From Maritimibacter sp. 55A14 (GTDB taxonomy: Bacteria; Pseudomonadota; Alphaproteobacteria; Rhodobacterales; Rhodobacteraceae): a stretch of DNA of 64,000 bases. The notes beneath the pieces are model-generated. The model saw only the letters and a list, made by a program, of their open reading frames with translations, did no database searches and was not told where the DNA came from. The stretch is taken from assembly GCF_003122205.1 (NCBI RefSeq), contig NZ_QEYE01000007.1, forward strand, positions 1-64,000, given 5' to 3'. Each line of letters begins with the position of its first letter. Within the stretch, counting starts at the first letter, position 1. The translations under genes were made by a program, and so were the position numbers. This document shows, in pieces, positions 53,663-62,795 of this stretch.

Positions 53663-55033
53663 TCAGACCTTGACCAGCCGCCCCGGTGCCACCGTGAGGC
53701 CCAGTTTCGCGAAGACGTTGCGGCTGTCGAGCACCAGCGGCGCGGCGCGCGCGACCAGCGCGTAATCCGGCGCGGAATGGTCGGTGGTCACGATCACCGC
53801 GTCATAGCCGGCCAGCGCGGCCTCGGTCAGGTCGGCGGACATGCGGCCGGCCAGATGCGGGTATTCGCCGCCCTCGGCCATGCGCGGGAAATAGGGGTCG
53901 TGATAGTCCACCTGGGCACCCATCTCCTCCAGCCGGTCGAGAAGCGCCAGCGCCGGGCTGCGGCGGGTGTCCTCCACATCGCGCTTGTAGGCGATGCCCA
54001 TAAGCAGGATGCGCCGTCCCGCAAGCGGCGCGGCGCCTTCCGCGTCCAGCCCCAGCTCGCGGCAGGTGCGTGCGGCCAGGTCGCCGGGCACCGCGTCGTT
54101 GCTGCTGCGCGCCAGGTCGATCATCGGCGTGGCCGAGCCCACGTCGCCTGCCCGCCACGAGAGATAGGCGGGCGAAACCGGGATGCAGGCCCCGCCGATC
54201 CCCGGCCCCGGATAGAAGGGCATGTAGCCGAAGGGCTTGGTGGAGGCCGCGGCGACCACTTCCCAGATGTCCACCCCCATCGCGTCGAGCGCGACCTTCA
54301 TCTCGTTGACGAGCGCGATATTCACGGTGCGGAAGCTGTTCTCCACCAGCTTCACCGCCTCGGCGCAGGCGCTGGAGCTGACCGGCACGGCGCGCGCCAC
54401 GATGGCGTTGTAGAACTGTTCGACCAGCGCCAGCGATTGCGGGTCGTCGGCGCCCACCACCTTGGGAATGGTCTGGGTGTTGAAGTCGTGATTGCCGGGA
54501 TCCTCGCGTTCGGGCGAGAAGCCGAGGAAGAAGTCCCGCCCCGCGCGCAGGCCGCTTTCCTCCAGGATCGGGCGCAGCACCTGGGCGGTGGCGCCGGGCC
54601 AGACCGTGCTTTCCAGCACCACGAGCTGACCGGGGCGCAGCCGGCGGGCGATCTCCCGCGCGGCGGCGGTGACAAAGGACAGGTCCGGCGCGTTCTGCGC
54701 GTCGAGCGGCGTCGGCACGCAGATCAGCACGATATCTGCCGCCGTCAGGTCGGCGGGATCGCTGCTGGCGCGGAACCGCCCGCCTTCGACGGCGCGGGTG
54801 ATCCGGTCGCCCGGCATGTAGGAGATGACGTGTTCGGCGGCGTTGATGCGCGCCACGCGCCCGGCGTCGACATCGACCCCGGTCGTGTCGAAGCCGGTCT
54901 CGCAGGCGGTCAGCGCCAGCGGCAGGCCGACATAGCCCAGCCCGACGACTGCGACCCGCGCCTCAAACCGGGCAATACGGTCCTGCAACGCGGAATAGTG
55001 TTGGGGAATGCTGTCCATGGTCTCTTCGGTCAT
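53663..55033 (-). CDS. nucleotide-sugar (UDP-HexNAc-type) 6-dehydrogenase
   Basis: 456 aa from ATG 55033 (ATG 55018 is possible). 'VAVVGLGYVGLPLALTA' gives the NAD fold, 'LICVPTPLD' and 'ESTVWPGAT' follow, and 'GPGIGGACIPVSPAYLSW' is the catalytic-Cys loop. The usual form in the WbpA/TviB group is GPGxGGHCIPxxP; here Ala replaces His before the Cys. 'KRDVEDTRRSPAL' closes the UDP-binding domain. It oxidises C6 of a UDP-sugar in two steps to a uronic acid. The family and the TviB/WbpA-like branch are clear, the exact sugar is not. Confidence 0.88.
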   Translation of the reverse strand: MTEETMDSIPQHYSALQDRIARFEARVAVVGLGYVGLPLALTACETGFDTTGVDVDAGRVARINAAEHVISYMPGDRITRAVEGGRFRASSDPADLTAADIVLICVPTPLDAQNAPDLSFVTAAAREIARRLRPGQLVVLESTVWPGATAQVLRPILEESGLRAGRDFFLGFSPEREDPGNHDFNTQTIPKVVGADDPQSLALVEQFYNAIVARAVPVSSSACAEAVKLVENSFRTVNIALVNEMKVALDAMGVDIWEVVAAASTKPFGYMPFYPGPGIGGACIPVSPAYLSWRAGDVGSATPMIDLARSSNDAVPGDLAARTCRELGLDAEGAAPLAGRRILLMGIAYKRDVEDTRRSPALALLDRLEEMGAQVDYHDPYFPRMAEGGEYPHLAGRMSADLTEAALAGYDAVIVTTDHSAPDYALVARAAPLVLDSRNVFAKLGLTVAPGRLVKV

Positions 55034-55220
55034 CCGGAAAAGGTCTTTGTTCTGTGGCTCTAGTCTGGCGGCCAATTCTGGCGGGAGTTCAGCATGATCG
55101 GGGTGGAATTCCGCGCATCCGCAAGTTTTGCGTGATTGAGGCGTGGTGGCATCCCGGTTGTGGCCGAAAGCACAACAATCGGGGGTAAAATGCACGTATT
55201 GTTCACGAATTCAGGTGCCA

Positions 55221-55994
55221 TCACTTCCCCCCGCCCGAAATGCGGCCAAGCCCGCGCGTGGCGCCCTGACGGATCGTGCGCAGCATCCGCCGCCCGGCGA
55301 AATAGGCGGCGCCGCGCCCGGCGAGATGGGCGCGCCAGCGGGCGATATCGGTGAAATAGAACATCTCCAGCCGTGGCAGGTCATGCAGGTCGGAACCCGC
55401 ACTGACGATGCCCAGCCGCGTGCCCACGGAGGTTTTGTAATAGCGCGCGATCTGCGCGCGGACCGCCGGGTTTGTGGCGCCGTAGGGCGGGGCGAAATGC
55501 GGCACCGGGCGGGCGAGGCGTTCCTCGATCTCCGCACGCGAGCGGGTGAGTTCGGCCTCCAGCGCATCGTCGTCCAGCAGCGTCAGGTCGGCGTGGCTGA
55601 CGGAATGGCTGCCGAAAAGCACGCCCTCGGCCGCCAGCTCGCCGATGGTGCCCCAATCCATGAGCGGGCGGGGCGGATCGTTGCAGTCGCGCCAGTCCTC
55701 GCGCCGGCCCACCAGCGCGGTGGGCAGATAGACGATGGGCTGGAAGCCGTATTCCTTCATCACCGGCCAGGCGGTCTCGGCAAAGTCGCAGAATCCGTCA
55801 TCGAAGGTGATCGCGACGGCATGGGGCGACGGGCCGCCGCGATGGTTGGGCAGGTCGTCCATGTTGATGACCGGCACCTGTGCCTCGGCCAGCGCCTCCA
55901 TCTGCGCGGCGAAGACATCCGGCGCGATCGAGGTCGGGCCGGGCGCGTCCGCGATGGCGTGATACATCAGGATGTCGATGGTGCCGGGCGCCAC
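55221..55994 (-). CDS. polysaccharide deacetylase (NodB/CE4 domain) 2
   Basis: 257 aa. 'ILMYHAIADAPGP' opens the fold, 'AITFDDGFCDFAE' (residues about 62-74) holds the catalytic and metal Asp, and 'GSHSVSHADLT' the metal His pair; 'APPYGATNPAV' is motif 3. No signal peptide, so likely cytoplasmic. Last gene of a four-gene minus-strand operon (GT2, LPG_TM-like, flavoprotein, deacetylase) with a 3-bp gap to the flavoprotein. It would deacetylate an amino sugar on a lipid-linked or nucleotide intermediate. Confidence 0.9.
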   Translation of the reverse strand: MAPGTIDILMYHAIADAPGPTSIAPDVFAAQMEALAEAQVPVINMDDLPNHRGGPSPHAVAITFDDGFCDFAETAWPVMKEYGFQPIVYLPTALVGRREDWRDCNDPPRPLMDWGTIGELAAEGVLFGSHSVSHADLTLLDDDALEAELTRSRAEIEERLARPVPHFAPPYGATNPAVRAQIARYYKTSVGTRLGIVSAGSDLHDLPRLEMFYFTDIARWRAHLAGRGAAYFAGRRMLRTIRQGATRGLGRISGGGK

Positions 55995-55997
55995 GTT

Positions 55998-57446
55998 CTA
56001 GTCCTCCACCGTATGGGTTGCGAATTCCGCGCGGTAGCGGTCCCATTTTGCGCGGTCCACGCGGCCTTCGCCGTCGATGCAATCCACCGCGCCATATGCC
56101 ATCGCGAAGGCGTGGTGGGTGTTGTCATGGGCAAAGAGCCCCTGCCGCCCGAAGACGAGCAGCCCGTCGAGACCCAGGAGCCAGTCGTCGATCTTCGCGA
56201 ACCGGTCCTGATAGTCAAGATCGTAGACCGGGTAGGCATAGCCCAGGCGCCGCGTCTCGCAGCGCCGCACCGGCACCGTGACGGGCAGGCCCAGATCGCC
56301 CAGCCAACCCTGGAACCGCTCGCCCAGTTCCTCGTCCGGCATCTCCCACCAGGGCTCGCCCGGATCGCAGGGCAGTTCGGCGCAGAGCACGGTGACGCCG
56401 CGCGGCTCGGTCGCGGCGGAGTAGTTCTTTGGCTCCGACATGCGGCTGATCGGCACCGAGGGTTCGGGGAAGTAATGCGCGTCGAACTCGGTGAAACGGT
56501 CGGTCTCCAGCACCAGGTAGAGCAGGATCATGCCGCGGAAGCGGATCGCGCGCGCGGCTTCGGTGACATCCTGCGGCGGCGTGTCGATCAGCCGGGTCAG
56601 CGCGGTCAGCGGGATGGTCGAGAGGATCAGGTCGGCCTCCTCCCGCCGTTCGCCCGCGCCGTCGCGCGTGTGGATCGCGGTGATGCGCTCTCCATCGCGT
56701 TCCAACCGCGTGATCTCGGTCTCGAAGCGGAACTCGACGCCGGTCTCGCGTGCGCGGTCCAGCATCGCCTGCGAGACCTGCCCGAAGCCGCCGCGCGGGT
56801 AGTAGAACCGCCCGGCCGTCTCGTTGCGAAGACCCGGCAGCAGGCGCAGCATCTTCATCAGGATCTTGCCCACCGAGCCGCTGGAGACGCGGCGTTCGGC
56901 CAGCGTCACGGCCAGCTTGTCGGGGTCGAGCCCCCAGAGCTTGCGCACGTAGGGAAAGTAAAAACTTTCCGAAATAGTGGGGCCCAGCCCGTCATAGAGC
57001 ACGCTGGAGAAGGAGCGCGGACCGTTTGTCTTGCGACGCAGGGGCTTCAGCGCGCTGTCTGCGATCAGCGAGGCCGCGAAGCCTTTGGGCAGGCGCAGCA
57101 TCGCGTCGCCCAGTTTCAGCGGGAAATGGATCCAGCGCCCGCCCAGCCGGATGCGCCCGTGCCGGGGGCGCAGCAGCAGATCGTCGCCCAGAAGCGCCTT
57201 CACATCCGCCATAACCGCGGGTTCCGCCGCCGGGTGGAAGCGGTGCGAGCCGAAATCGCAAGTCACGCCTTCGACCTCGAAGGAGCCCGAATTGCCGCCC
57301 GCCACCGGCGCGCGTTCCACCACCGAGATACGCCCGTAGCCCGCGCGCGAGAGCGCATGCGCCGCCGCGAGCCCCGCCGGACCGGCGCCCAGGATGATGA
57401 TGCGCGGCCCGTCGCCTGCGGTCTTGCTGTCCGGCTCGTGCGTCAC
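55998..57446 (-). CDS. FAD-dependent oxidoreductase, UDP-galactopyranose-mutase-like (2)
   Basis: 482 aa from GTG 57446, in a GTGA overlap with the preceding gene; AAAGGAAA lies upstream. 'IIILGAGPAGLAAAHALSRA' is the FAD fold, followed by 'VVERAPVAGGNSGSFEVEG' and 'CDFGSHRFHP', parallel to 'DIGGHRFF' in the paralog at 38008. The C-terminal half has 'RRLGYAYPVYDLDYQDRF'. Phytoene-desaturase/UGM-type superfamily; in glycan clusters such proteins act on nucleotide or lipid-linked sugars. Specific reaction unknown. Confidence 0.8.
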   Translation of the reverse strand: MTHEPDSKTAGDGPRIIILGAGPAGLAAAHALSRAGYGRISVVERAPVAGGNSGSFEVEGVTCDFGSHRFHPAAEPAVMADVKALLGDDLLLRPRHGRIRLGGRWIHFPLKLGDAMLRLPKGFAASLIADSALKPLRRKTNGPRSFSSVLYDGLGPTISESFYFPYVRKLWGLDPDKLAVTLAERRVSSGSVGKILMKMLRLLPGLRNETAGRFYYPRGGFGQVSQAMLDRARETGVEFRFETEITRLERDGERITAIHTRDGAGERREEADLILSTIPLTALTRLIDTPPQDVTEAARAIRFRGMILLYLVLETDRFTEFDAHYFPEPSVPISRMSEPKNYSAATEPRGVTVLCAELPCDPGEPWWEMPDEELGERFQGWLGDLGLPVTVPVRRCETRRLGYAYPVYDLDYQDRFAKIDDWLLGLDGLLVFGRQGLFAHDNTHHAFAMAYGAVDCIDGEGRVDRAKWDRYRAEFATHTVED

Positions 57447-58417
57447 TTGGCGGTTTCCTTTCCGTCGGTCGGAGGGGTGGTCACGAACCTGCCCGACAGC
57501 GCCAGCACCAGCGCCCCGATGCCGCCCGCCGCAAAGAGCACCGCCTGCCAGACCAGCCCGGCGGCGACGATCACGGCCGGGTCGGCGCCGAAGGGCGCGA
57601 GGAACGCGGCGAGCGTGGCCTCGCGCAGGCCCAGCCCGTTGAGCGAGACCGGCAGCACGGCGACGATCTTGGCCAGCGGCCAGGCGAATATCCAGAGGGC
57701 CGGGGCGACATCCGCCCCCGCGGCGCGCGCCAGCCACCACGAGAGCAACACCAGCGCGGTCTGGATCGCCACCGATGCGACCAGCGCCAGCGCCAGCCGC
57801 AGGGGGTGGCGGGCCAGATCGGCGAAGGCTGCGGTCAGCCGCTCGGCCATGCCGCGGCCGGGCAGGCCGGGGGCGATGCGCCAGAGCGCGGGCAGAAGCC
57901 GGGGCAGGGCGGCGAACCCGAGGGTCACCCCCGCCAGGATCAGCCCGGCTTGCAGGACCAGCCCCGCGCCGGGGCCCGATTGCTGCGCGATCAGAAGCCC
58001 GAAAAGCGAGATCGCCAGCAGCGCGGCCATGTCGATCAGCCGGTCGGCGGCCCCCGCGGCGACCACGCGCGGCCCGTCGCGCAGCGCGCCATGCGCAAGG
58101 CCCGCGCGCACCGCGTCGCCGCCCACCGCGCCGGGCAGGCAGAGATTGGCCGCGAGCCCCGCGTAATGGGCCCGCAGCGCCAGCGGCACCGGGATGGCGC
58201 GGCTCAGCAGCCCCCACCATTTCAGCGCCGCGCCCACATGGGCGGCCAGAAAGAGCGCCAGAACCGCGGCGAAGACGGCCAGCGGGATCGAGGTGAGCGC
58301 GCCCAGCACGGCGTCCATCGGCAGCACCCAGAACAGCCCCGCCAGCAGCAGGGCCGACCCGCACAGCCGGATAAGCCAGCGCCGCCGCGCGGCCGCCTGT
58401 GTGGGTGCGCCCGTCAT
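57443..58417 (-). CDS. LPG_synthase_TM/AglD-like membrane protein (2)
   Basis: 324 aa, seven to eight membrane helices. 'AHVGAALKWWGLLSRAIPVP', 'YAGLAANLCLPGAVGGDAVRA' region, 'AADRLIDMAALL' and 'VLPVSLNGLGLREATLAAFL' are the conserved positions of the UPF0104 family. It starts one base after the GT2 stop and overlaps the flavoprotein by GTGA. Coupling to a DPM1-like GT2 suggests it handles a polyprenyl-phosphate sugar, possibly moving it across the membrane. Function is inference. Confidence 0.8.
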   Translation of the reverse strand: MTGAPTQAAARRRWLIRLCGSALLLAGLFWVLPMDAVLGALTSIPLAVFAAVLALFLAAHVGAALKWWGLLSRAIPVPLALRAHYAGLAANLCLPGAVGGDAVRAGLAHGALRDGPRVVAAGAADRLIDMAALLAISLFGLLIAQQSGPGAGLVLQAGLILAGVTLGFAALPRLLPALWRIAPGLPGRGMAERLTAAFADLARHPLRLALALVASVAIQTALVLLSWWLARAAGADVAPALWIFAWPLAKIVAVLPVSLNGLGLREATLAAFLAPFGADPAVIVAAGLVWQAVLFAAGGIGALVLALSGRFVTTPPTDGKETAK

Positions 58418-58418
58418 C

Positions 58419-59330
58419 TCAGGGCCGCAGATGGAGGCGGGAAATCATGTCGGCGATCAGCCCCAGCGACCAGATCATGATGGCCGACAGGAAGGCGAAG
58501 ACCGTAGTTTCCGACAGGTCGTCCATGTAGATGTCGTAGCCGAGTTTCAACGTGCCCACGACCAGCAGCGCCAGACCCAGCGGGATGAACACCCGCAGCG
58601 GGTTGAAGAGCACGCTGATGCGCAGGACCAGGATCAGGAAATTCAGGAAGTCGATCGGCCGGATCTTCGATTTGCCCACGCGTTTGCCGTATTCGATGGG
58701 CATATAGATCATCCGCTTGCCGTTCGATGCCATGCAGAGCGTGATCGTCGTGGTGAAGGAGAAGTTCTGCGGCAGGAGCGGCAGGAAGGGAATCAGCTCC
58801 TCCCGCCGGAAGACGCGCAGGCCGGAATTGAGGTCGTTGAGCCTGCGCTCGGCCAGGAAGGAGGCGAATTTGTTGAGCACCCATTTCGCCGGGCGCCGGA
58901 TGAGCGGCACGTTCTTCATCGCCGCGCCGCGGTCGCCCACCACCATGTCCTGTTCGCGGCAGGCGGCCAGCATCTCGGGCAGGTAGCGCGCCGGATAGGT
59001 GCCGTCGGCGTCGAGGATCGCGACATAGGCGTATTGCGTCATGCGCACCCCGCGCTTGAGGCTGGCGCCGTAGCCCGAGTTCACGTCGTTGAAGGCGATC
59101 TTCGCCCCGGCGGCGGCGGCTTCGGCGCGGGTGCCGTCCTCCGACGCGTCATCTACCACGATCACCTCATAGGGGATGCCCAGCGGGTCGAGATGTTTGC
59201 GCACGTCCTCGACCGTCATGCGGACCGCGCCTTCCTCGTTGAAGGCGGGGATCACCACGCTCAACTCCAGCCCCTCGTAATCCGTGGATGCGGCGCTCTC
59301 CCCGCTCTGCTTCTCGGCGACCTGATCCAT
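58419..59330 (-). CDS. DPM1-like GT2 (polyprenyl-phosphate glycosyltransferase)
   Basis: 303 aa from ATG 59330; longer upstream reading is unlikely to be coding. 'LSVVIPAFNEEGAVRMTVED' (about 22-41), 'VIVVDDASEDGT', 'ILDADGTYP' (D-x-D) and 'DLNSGLRVFRRE' are typical of dolichol/polyprenyl-phosphate mannose-type synthases. Two C-terminal helices ('VFIPLGLALLVVGTL', 'VFAFLSAIMIWSLGLIADMI') anchor it. It makes a polyprenyl-phosphate sugar for GT-C enzymes. First gene of a four-gene operon; divergent from the GH30-like gene over 281 bp. Confidence 0.9.
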   Translation of the reverse strand: MDQVAEKQSGESAASTDYEGLELSVVIPAFNEEGAVRMTVEDVRKHLDPLGIPYEVIVVDDASEDGTRAEAAAAGAKIAFNDVNSGYGASLKRGVRMTQYAYVAILDADGTYPARYLPEMLAACREQDMVVGDRGAAMKNVPLIRRPAKWVLNKFASFLAERRLNDLNSGLRVFRREELIPFLPLLPQNFSFTTTITLCMASNGKRMIYMPIEYGKRVGKSKIRPIDFLNFLILVLRISVLFNPLRVFIPLGLALLVVGTLKLGYDIYMDDLSETTVFAFLSAIMIWSLGLIADMISRLHLRP

Positions 59331-59611
59331 GCAGCACACAACCCCTTTGTCACCGCCCACACGCGGGCCCCGGTCCCGCGCAGGGCGTCTCAATACCGGT
59401 ATCGCAACCCTGAAAATTCCTTCGGCGCCCATGATATTCAAACAGCTTCTTGCTGAACATAGGGAATTATTCGGGCCGTCGCGTGGCGGCGCCCCGGTAA
59501 TGCCGCGAATGCGTAACGAATGGGCAACATTTCGGGGAATTCCGGGCATCAGGGCGCGCTTGTCAGCGGATGGCGCGTCGCCTAGCCTCGGGCGCGGGGG
59601 AGGTGACGGCG
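59331..59611. other. divergent promoter region
   Basis: 281 bp between the DPM1-like GT2 (minus) and the GH30-like gene (plus). Must contain promoters for both; somewhat lower GC near 59400-59470. No boxes assigned. Confidence 0.4.
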
Positions 59612-60940
59612 ATGCGGTTCACATCAGGGATGCTTGCGGCTCTCGCGATGCTCTGGCCCGGTGCGGGGCTTTGGGCGGCGGAGATTACGCTCGACCCCGG
59701 CCAGCGGTTCCAGACCATGTCCGGATGGGAGGCGACGGCCGATCTGCCCGACAACCCGACCGCCCCGGTATACGCCGCCTATCGCGCGGAACAGCTCGAC
59801 CGCACGGTGGCGGAGGTAGGCATCAACCGGGTGCGGCTGGAAATCCGGTCCGGCGCGGAGAGCAGCACCGGGATCATCTCCCGCTTCATCCGCGGCGAGA
59901 TCGGCTTCGACGACTGGAAAAACACGCGTTATCAATCAGATAACGACAATGACGACCCGTTCACGATCAACTGGGACGGGTTCGATTTCGCCGAGCTGGA
60001 CTGGCATGTGGAGCGCACGGTCCTGCCGCTGCGCGACCGGCTGGCACGGCGCGGCGAGCGGCTGATCGTGAACCTCTGCTACGTCGCCTTCGACAATGGC
60101 CAGACCTTCCACATGGCGCCGGAGGAATATGCCGAATTCGTGCTGGCCACCTATCTGCATCTGGACCGGAAATACGGCTTCACCCCCGACCTGTGGGAGC
60201 TCGTGCTGGAGCCCGACCTGCCGCGCGACGGCTGGACCGGGGCGCAGATGGGCGCGGCGATGGCGGCGACCTCGAAGCGGCTGCGCGCGCACGGGTTCAC
60301 GCCGGCCTTCGTGGCGCCCTCGGTCACCAACATGAAGCACGCCGTGCCTTACGTGGAGGCGATTGCCGACGTGCCCGGCGCGATGCGCGATTTCGTGGAG
60401 CTCTCCTATCACCGCTACGGCGGACGCGGCACGGAAGTCCTGCGCGACATCGCCCGGACGGCGGGGGGTTACGGGTTGCGCACGGGGATGCTGGAATGGT
60501 GGTTCGGACGCGCCACGCATGAGGTGCTGCACGAGGATCTGACGGTCGGCATGAATTCGGCCTGGCAGGGGCGCGTGGTGCGTGGGCTGCACGATGTGGG
60601 GCCGGGCAACACCCTGAGCCCGAGACCCGAAGTGCGCTACACGCTGCAATACTTCCGCCACGTGCGCCACGGCGCGGTGCGCATCGGTGCGGCGACAGAC
60701 AGCCCCGGCCTGTTCGACCCGGTCGCCTTCGTCAACCCGGATGGGCGGTACACGGTGGTCGTCAAGGCCGCGCGCGCGGGTGTGGTGGCGATCGCCGGGC
60801 TGCCGGAGGGCCGCTATCGGGTCTCCTATGCCGTGCGGCGCGGTTCGGCGGAACTGCCCGCGCCGGTGGCGACCGGCCCGGACCGGCGGCTGGCGGCCGA
60901 GATACCGGGCGCGGGCGTGCTGACCGTGACGGCGGAGTGA
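59612..60940 (+). CDS. secreted GH30-like glycoside hydrolase
   Basis: 442 aa from ATG 59612 (GGAGG upstream). Signal peptide 'MRFTSGMLAALAMLWPGAGL' ending at about Ala23. 'RFQTMSGWEATADLP' opens a TIM barrel as in clan GH-A family 30 enzymes. 'ELVLEPDLP' (about residue 198) is placed as the acid/base Glu of the usual N-E-P motif, and 'TGMLEWWFG' (about 292) as the nucleophile Glu; a C-terminal beta-domain follows. It probably cuts the secreted polymer during assembly or release, as glycanases do in many exopolysaccharide clusters. Family is likely, linkage unknown. Confidence 0.7.
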   Translation: MRFTSGMLAALAMLWPGAGLWAAEITLDPGQRFQTMSGWEATADLPDNPTAPVYAAYRAEQLDRTVAEVGINRVRLEIRSGAESSTGIISRFIRGEIGFDDWKNTRYQSDNDNDDPFTINWDGFDFAELDWHVERTVLPLRDRLARRGERLIVNLCYVAFDNGQTFHMAPEEYAEFVLATYLHLDRKYGFTPDLWELVLEPDLPRDGWTGAQMGAAMAATSKRLRAHGFTPAFVAPSVTNMKHAVPYVEAIADVPGAMRDFVELSYHRYGGRGTEVLRDIARTAGGYGLRTGMLEWWFGRATHEVLHEDLTVGMNSAWQGRVVRGLHDVGPGNTLSPRPEVRYTLQYFRHVRHGAVRIGAATDSPGLFDPVAFVNPDGRYTVVVKAARAGVVAIAGLPEGRYRVSYAVRRGSAELPAPVATGPDRRLAAEIPGAGVLTVTAE

Positions 60941-61021
60941 CCCTGCGCGGCTTCCCGTCGGCGCGGCGGGCTGCTACTGCTCGATTGTCGGAATAGGGCG
61001 GCCCGGAGCGGCGGGGACGGA

Positions 61022-62482
61022 ATGTCACTGGAGCGGAAATTCAGCAGCGGCGTGGCCTGGATGTCGGCCGGCAACTGGATCGAGCAGGCGATCAACTTCA
61101 TCGTCTTCGCGCTGCTGGCGCGGCTGCTGGGGGTCGAAGCGTTCGGCTTCCTCGCGATGGCCGCGGCCTTCGTGCTGGTCTCGGAGTTTCTGGTGCGCGA
61201 ATCCATCTCCGAGGTGCTGCTGACCCGTGACGACCCCTCGCCCGAGCGGCTGAGTTCGGTTTTCTGGATGCTGGCGGGGTTCGGCGCGGCGCTGGCGTTG
61301 CTGTTGGTGCTCATTTCGGACCCGGTGGCGCGGATGTATGGCGAGCCGCAGGTCGGCCCGCTGATCCTGGCGCTTTCGCCCACGGTGCCGATGATCGCGC
61401 TGACGGCGGTGCCGGTGGCGATCCTGCGCCGCGAAATGCAGTTCCGGGTGCTGGCCTTGCGCGCCATCGCCGGGGTGGTCGCGGGCGGCGTCGTGGGGAT
61501 CGGCATGGCCTGGGCGGGCTTCGGGGTCTGGAGCCTGGCGGGACAGCGGCTGGCGCAGGTCGGGGTCAATATCGTGATGGCCTGGGCGGCGGTCACGTGG
61601 CGCCCGTCGCTGACCTGCTCGCGCCGCCACATGCGCGAGGTGATGGGTTTCGCCAGTCAGGTCGTGGGTCTGCGCGCGGCCGAGCTGACGGCGATCCAGA
61701 TGCCCGCCGTTATCATTGGCGTGACGCTGGGCCCGGTGCAGGCGGGACTCTTCTCGATCGCCTGGCGGGTGGTGGAGATCGCCTCCTTCCTGATCGTCAC
61801 ACCCTTGCGCATGGTCTCTCAGCCGGCCTTCGGCGCGATGACGCGGGCGGGGGGTGTCGCCTCGAACCTGCTGCTGGACATCATGCGGATGGCGGGGCTT
61901 GCGGTCTTTCCCGCCTTCGCCGGGCTCGCGGTGCTCTCCGGCCCGCTGCTGGTGCTGCTCTTCGGCGAGAAATGGACCGATGCCGCCCCGGTGCTGAGCG
62001 TCATGGCGGGGTTCGGCGTCTATCTCTGCATCGAGAAGGTGCAGCAATCCTTCTGCCTTGCGGCGGGGCGCATCGGGGTGGTGAGCGTGCTCGCCTGGTG
62101 CGAGGTGGCGCTCGGCGCGGCGCTGATCCTGGCGGCTTCGCGCTTCGGGCTGACGGCGCTGACCGCGGGCTTCGTCGCGGCCTTCCTGATCGTTTGGGTC
62201 TTCCGCTTCCGCAATGTCGCGGCGATTGCCGGTGTACCGGTTCGCGCTCTGGCCGGGGTCCATCTGCCGCCGATCCTGGGCGCGCTGGTGATGGCCGGGG
62301 GGGTATTCTGGCTGCGGGCGCAGATGACGGGGTTGCCGCTGGCCGCGCAGGTCGGGCTGGGAACGCTGGCCGGGATCGCGATATTCGGCGGATACGCGGC
62401 GCTTTTCCTGCGCGTCCGGCTGCGGCTGGTGGCGCGGTTCGCCGGGGCGGGGGCCGCGCCGGGTGCCGGGGAGGCGGGGTAG
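61022..62482 (+). CDS. Wzx-type polysaccharide flippase (MOP superfamily)
   Basis: 486 aa with about twelve to fourteen membrane helices. 'SSGVAWMSAGNWIEQAINFIVFALLARLLGVEAFG' region (first helices) and 'LSPTVPMIALTAVPVAILRREMQF' region are typical of the lipopolysaccharide exporter/Wzx group of the MOP superfamily. It flips undecaprenyl-linked repeat units to the periplasm for the Wzy-like polymerase at 4503-5906. Preceded by the GH30-like gene (81 bp) and followed by a 313-bp gap. Confidence 0.9.
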   Translation: MSLERKFSSGVAWMSAGNWIEQAINFIVFALLARLLGVEAFGFLAMAAAFVLVSEFLVRESISEVLLTRDDPSPERLSSVFWMLAGFGAALALLLVLISDPVARMYGEPQVGPLILALSPTVPMIALTAVPVAILRREMQFRVLALRAIAGVVAGGVVGIGMAWAGFGVWSLAGQRLAQVGVNIVMAWAAVTWRPSLTCSRRHMREVMGFASQVVGLRAAELTAIQMPAVIIGVTLGPVQAGLFSIAWRVVEIASFLIVTPLRMVSQPAFGAMTRAGGVASNLLLDIMRMAGLAVFPAFAGLAVLSGPLLVLLFGEKWTDAAPVLSVMAGFGVYLCIEKVQQSFCLAAGRIGVVSVLAWCEVALGAALILAASRFGLTALTAGFVAAFLIVWVFRFRNVAAIAGVPVRALAGVHLPPILGALVMAGGVFWLRAQMTGLPLAAQVGLGTLAGIAIFGGYAALFLRVRLRLVARFAGAGAAPGAGEAG

Positions 62483-62795
62483 TGTGGCGGAACCGGATCT
62501 CACCGCTTTGAAACGGAGTGATATCGGCCCCTTTTTCCCCGGATCGCGTGCGATCCGGTTCGCGCCCGACCCCACCCTCGGGGCCGGGCGCGACCCTCTG
62601 TTGCGTCCCGGCGACAATCGGACACGCCGCCGCGCCCTGTTGGCGGCTGCGCAACAATGGCCTGCGGCCCGTGTCCGCTTTGCAAGGGCCGGGGGCGATC
62701 CCCCCGCCGTTTCCGGCATTTGACCGCGCGCGGCGCGGCCGGTCATGCTATAGCTCGGGCGGGTATTTCGATTCAGGTTTCTCGGGGTGAGACAC
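62483..62795. other. intergenic region before the epimerase gene
   Basis: 313 bp. It contains the inverted repeat at 62539-62558 and an imperfect palindrome TGACCG...CGGTCA (62721-62745), the latter next to a TATAGC-like sequence that might be a -10 box for the epimerase gene. No gene. Confidence 0.45.
62539..62558. promoter_or_regulatory. perfect inverted repeat downstream of the flippase gene
   Basis: CCGGATCGC-GT-GCGATCCGG: 9-bp arms, 2-nt centre, 57 bp after the flippase stop. No following T-run, so either an operator or part of a Rho-dependent/weak terminator. Confidence 0.4.

Noticed and set aside
55143-58166. 1007-codon open frame on the plus strand
   Set aside because: It is antisense to four well-supported overlapping minus-strand genes and has no recognisable domain; open because of GC-rich codon bias.
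62539-62558. Intrinsic terminator after the flippase gene
   Set aside because: The hairpin is perfect but not followed by a T-run; listed only as an inverted repeat.
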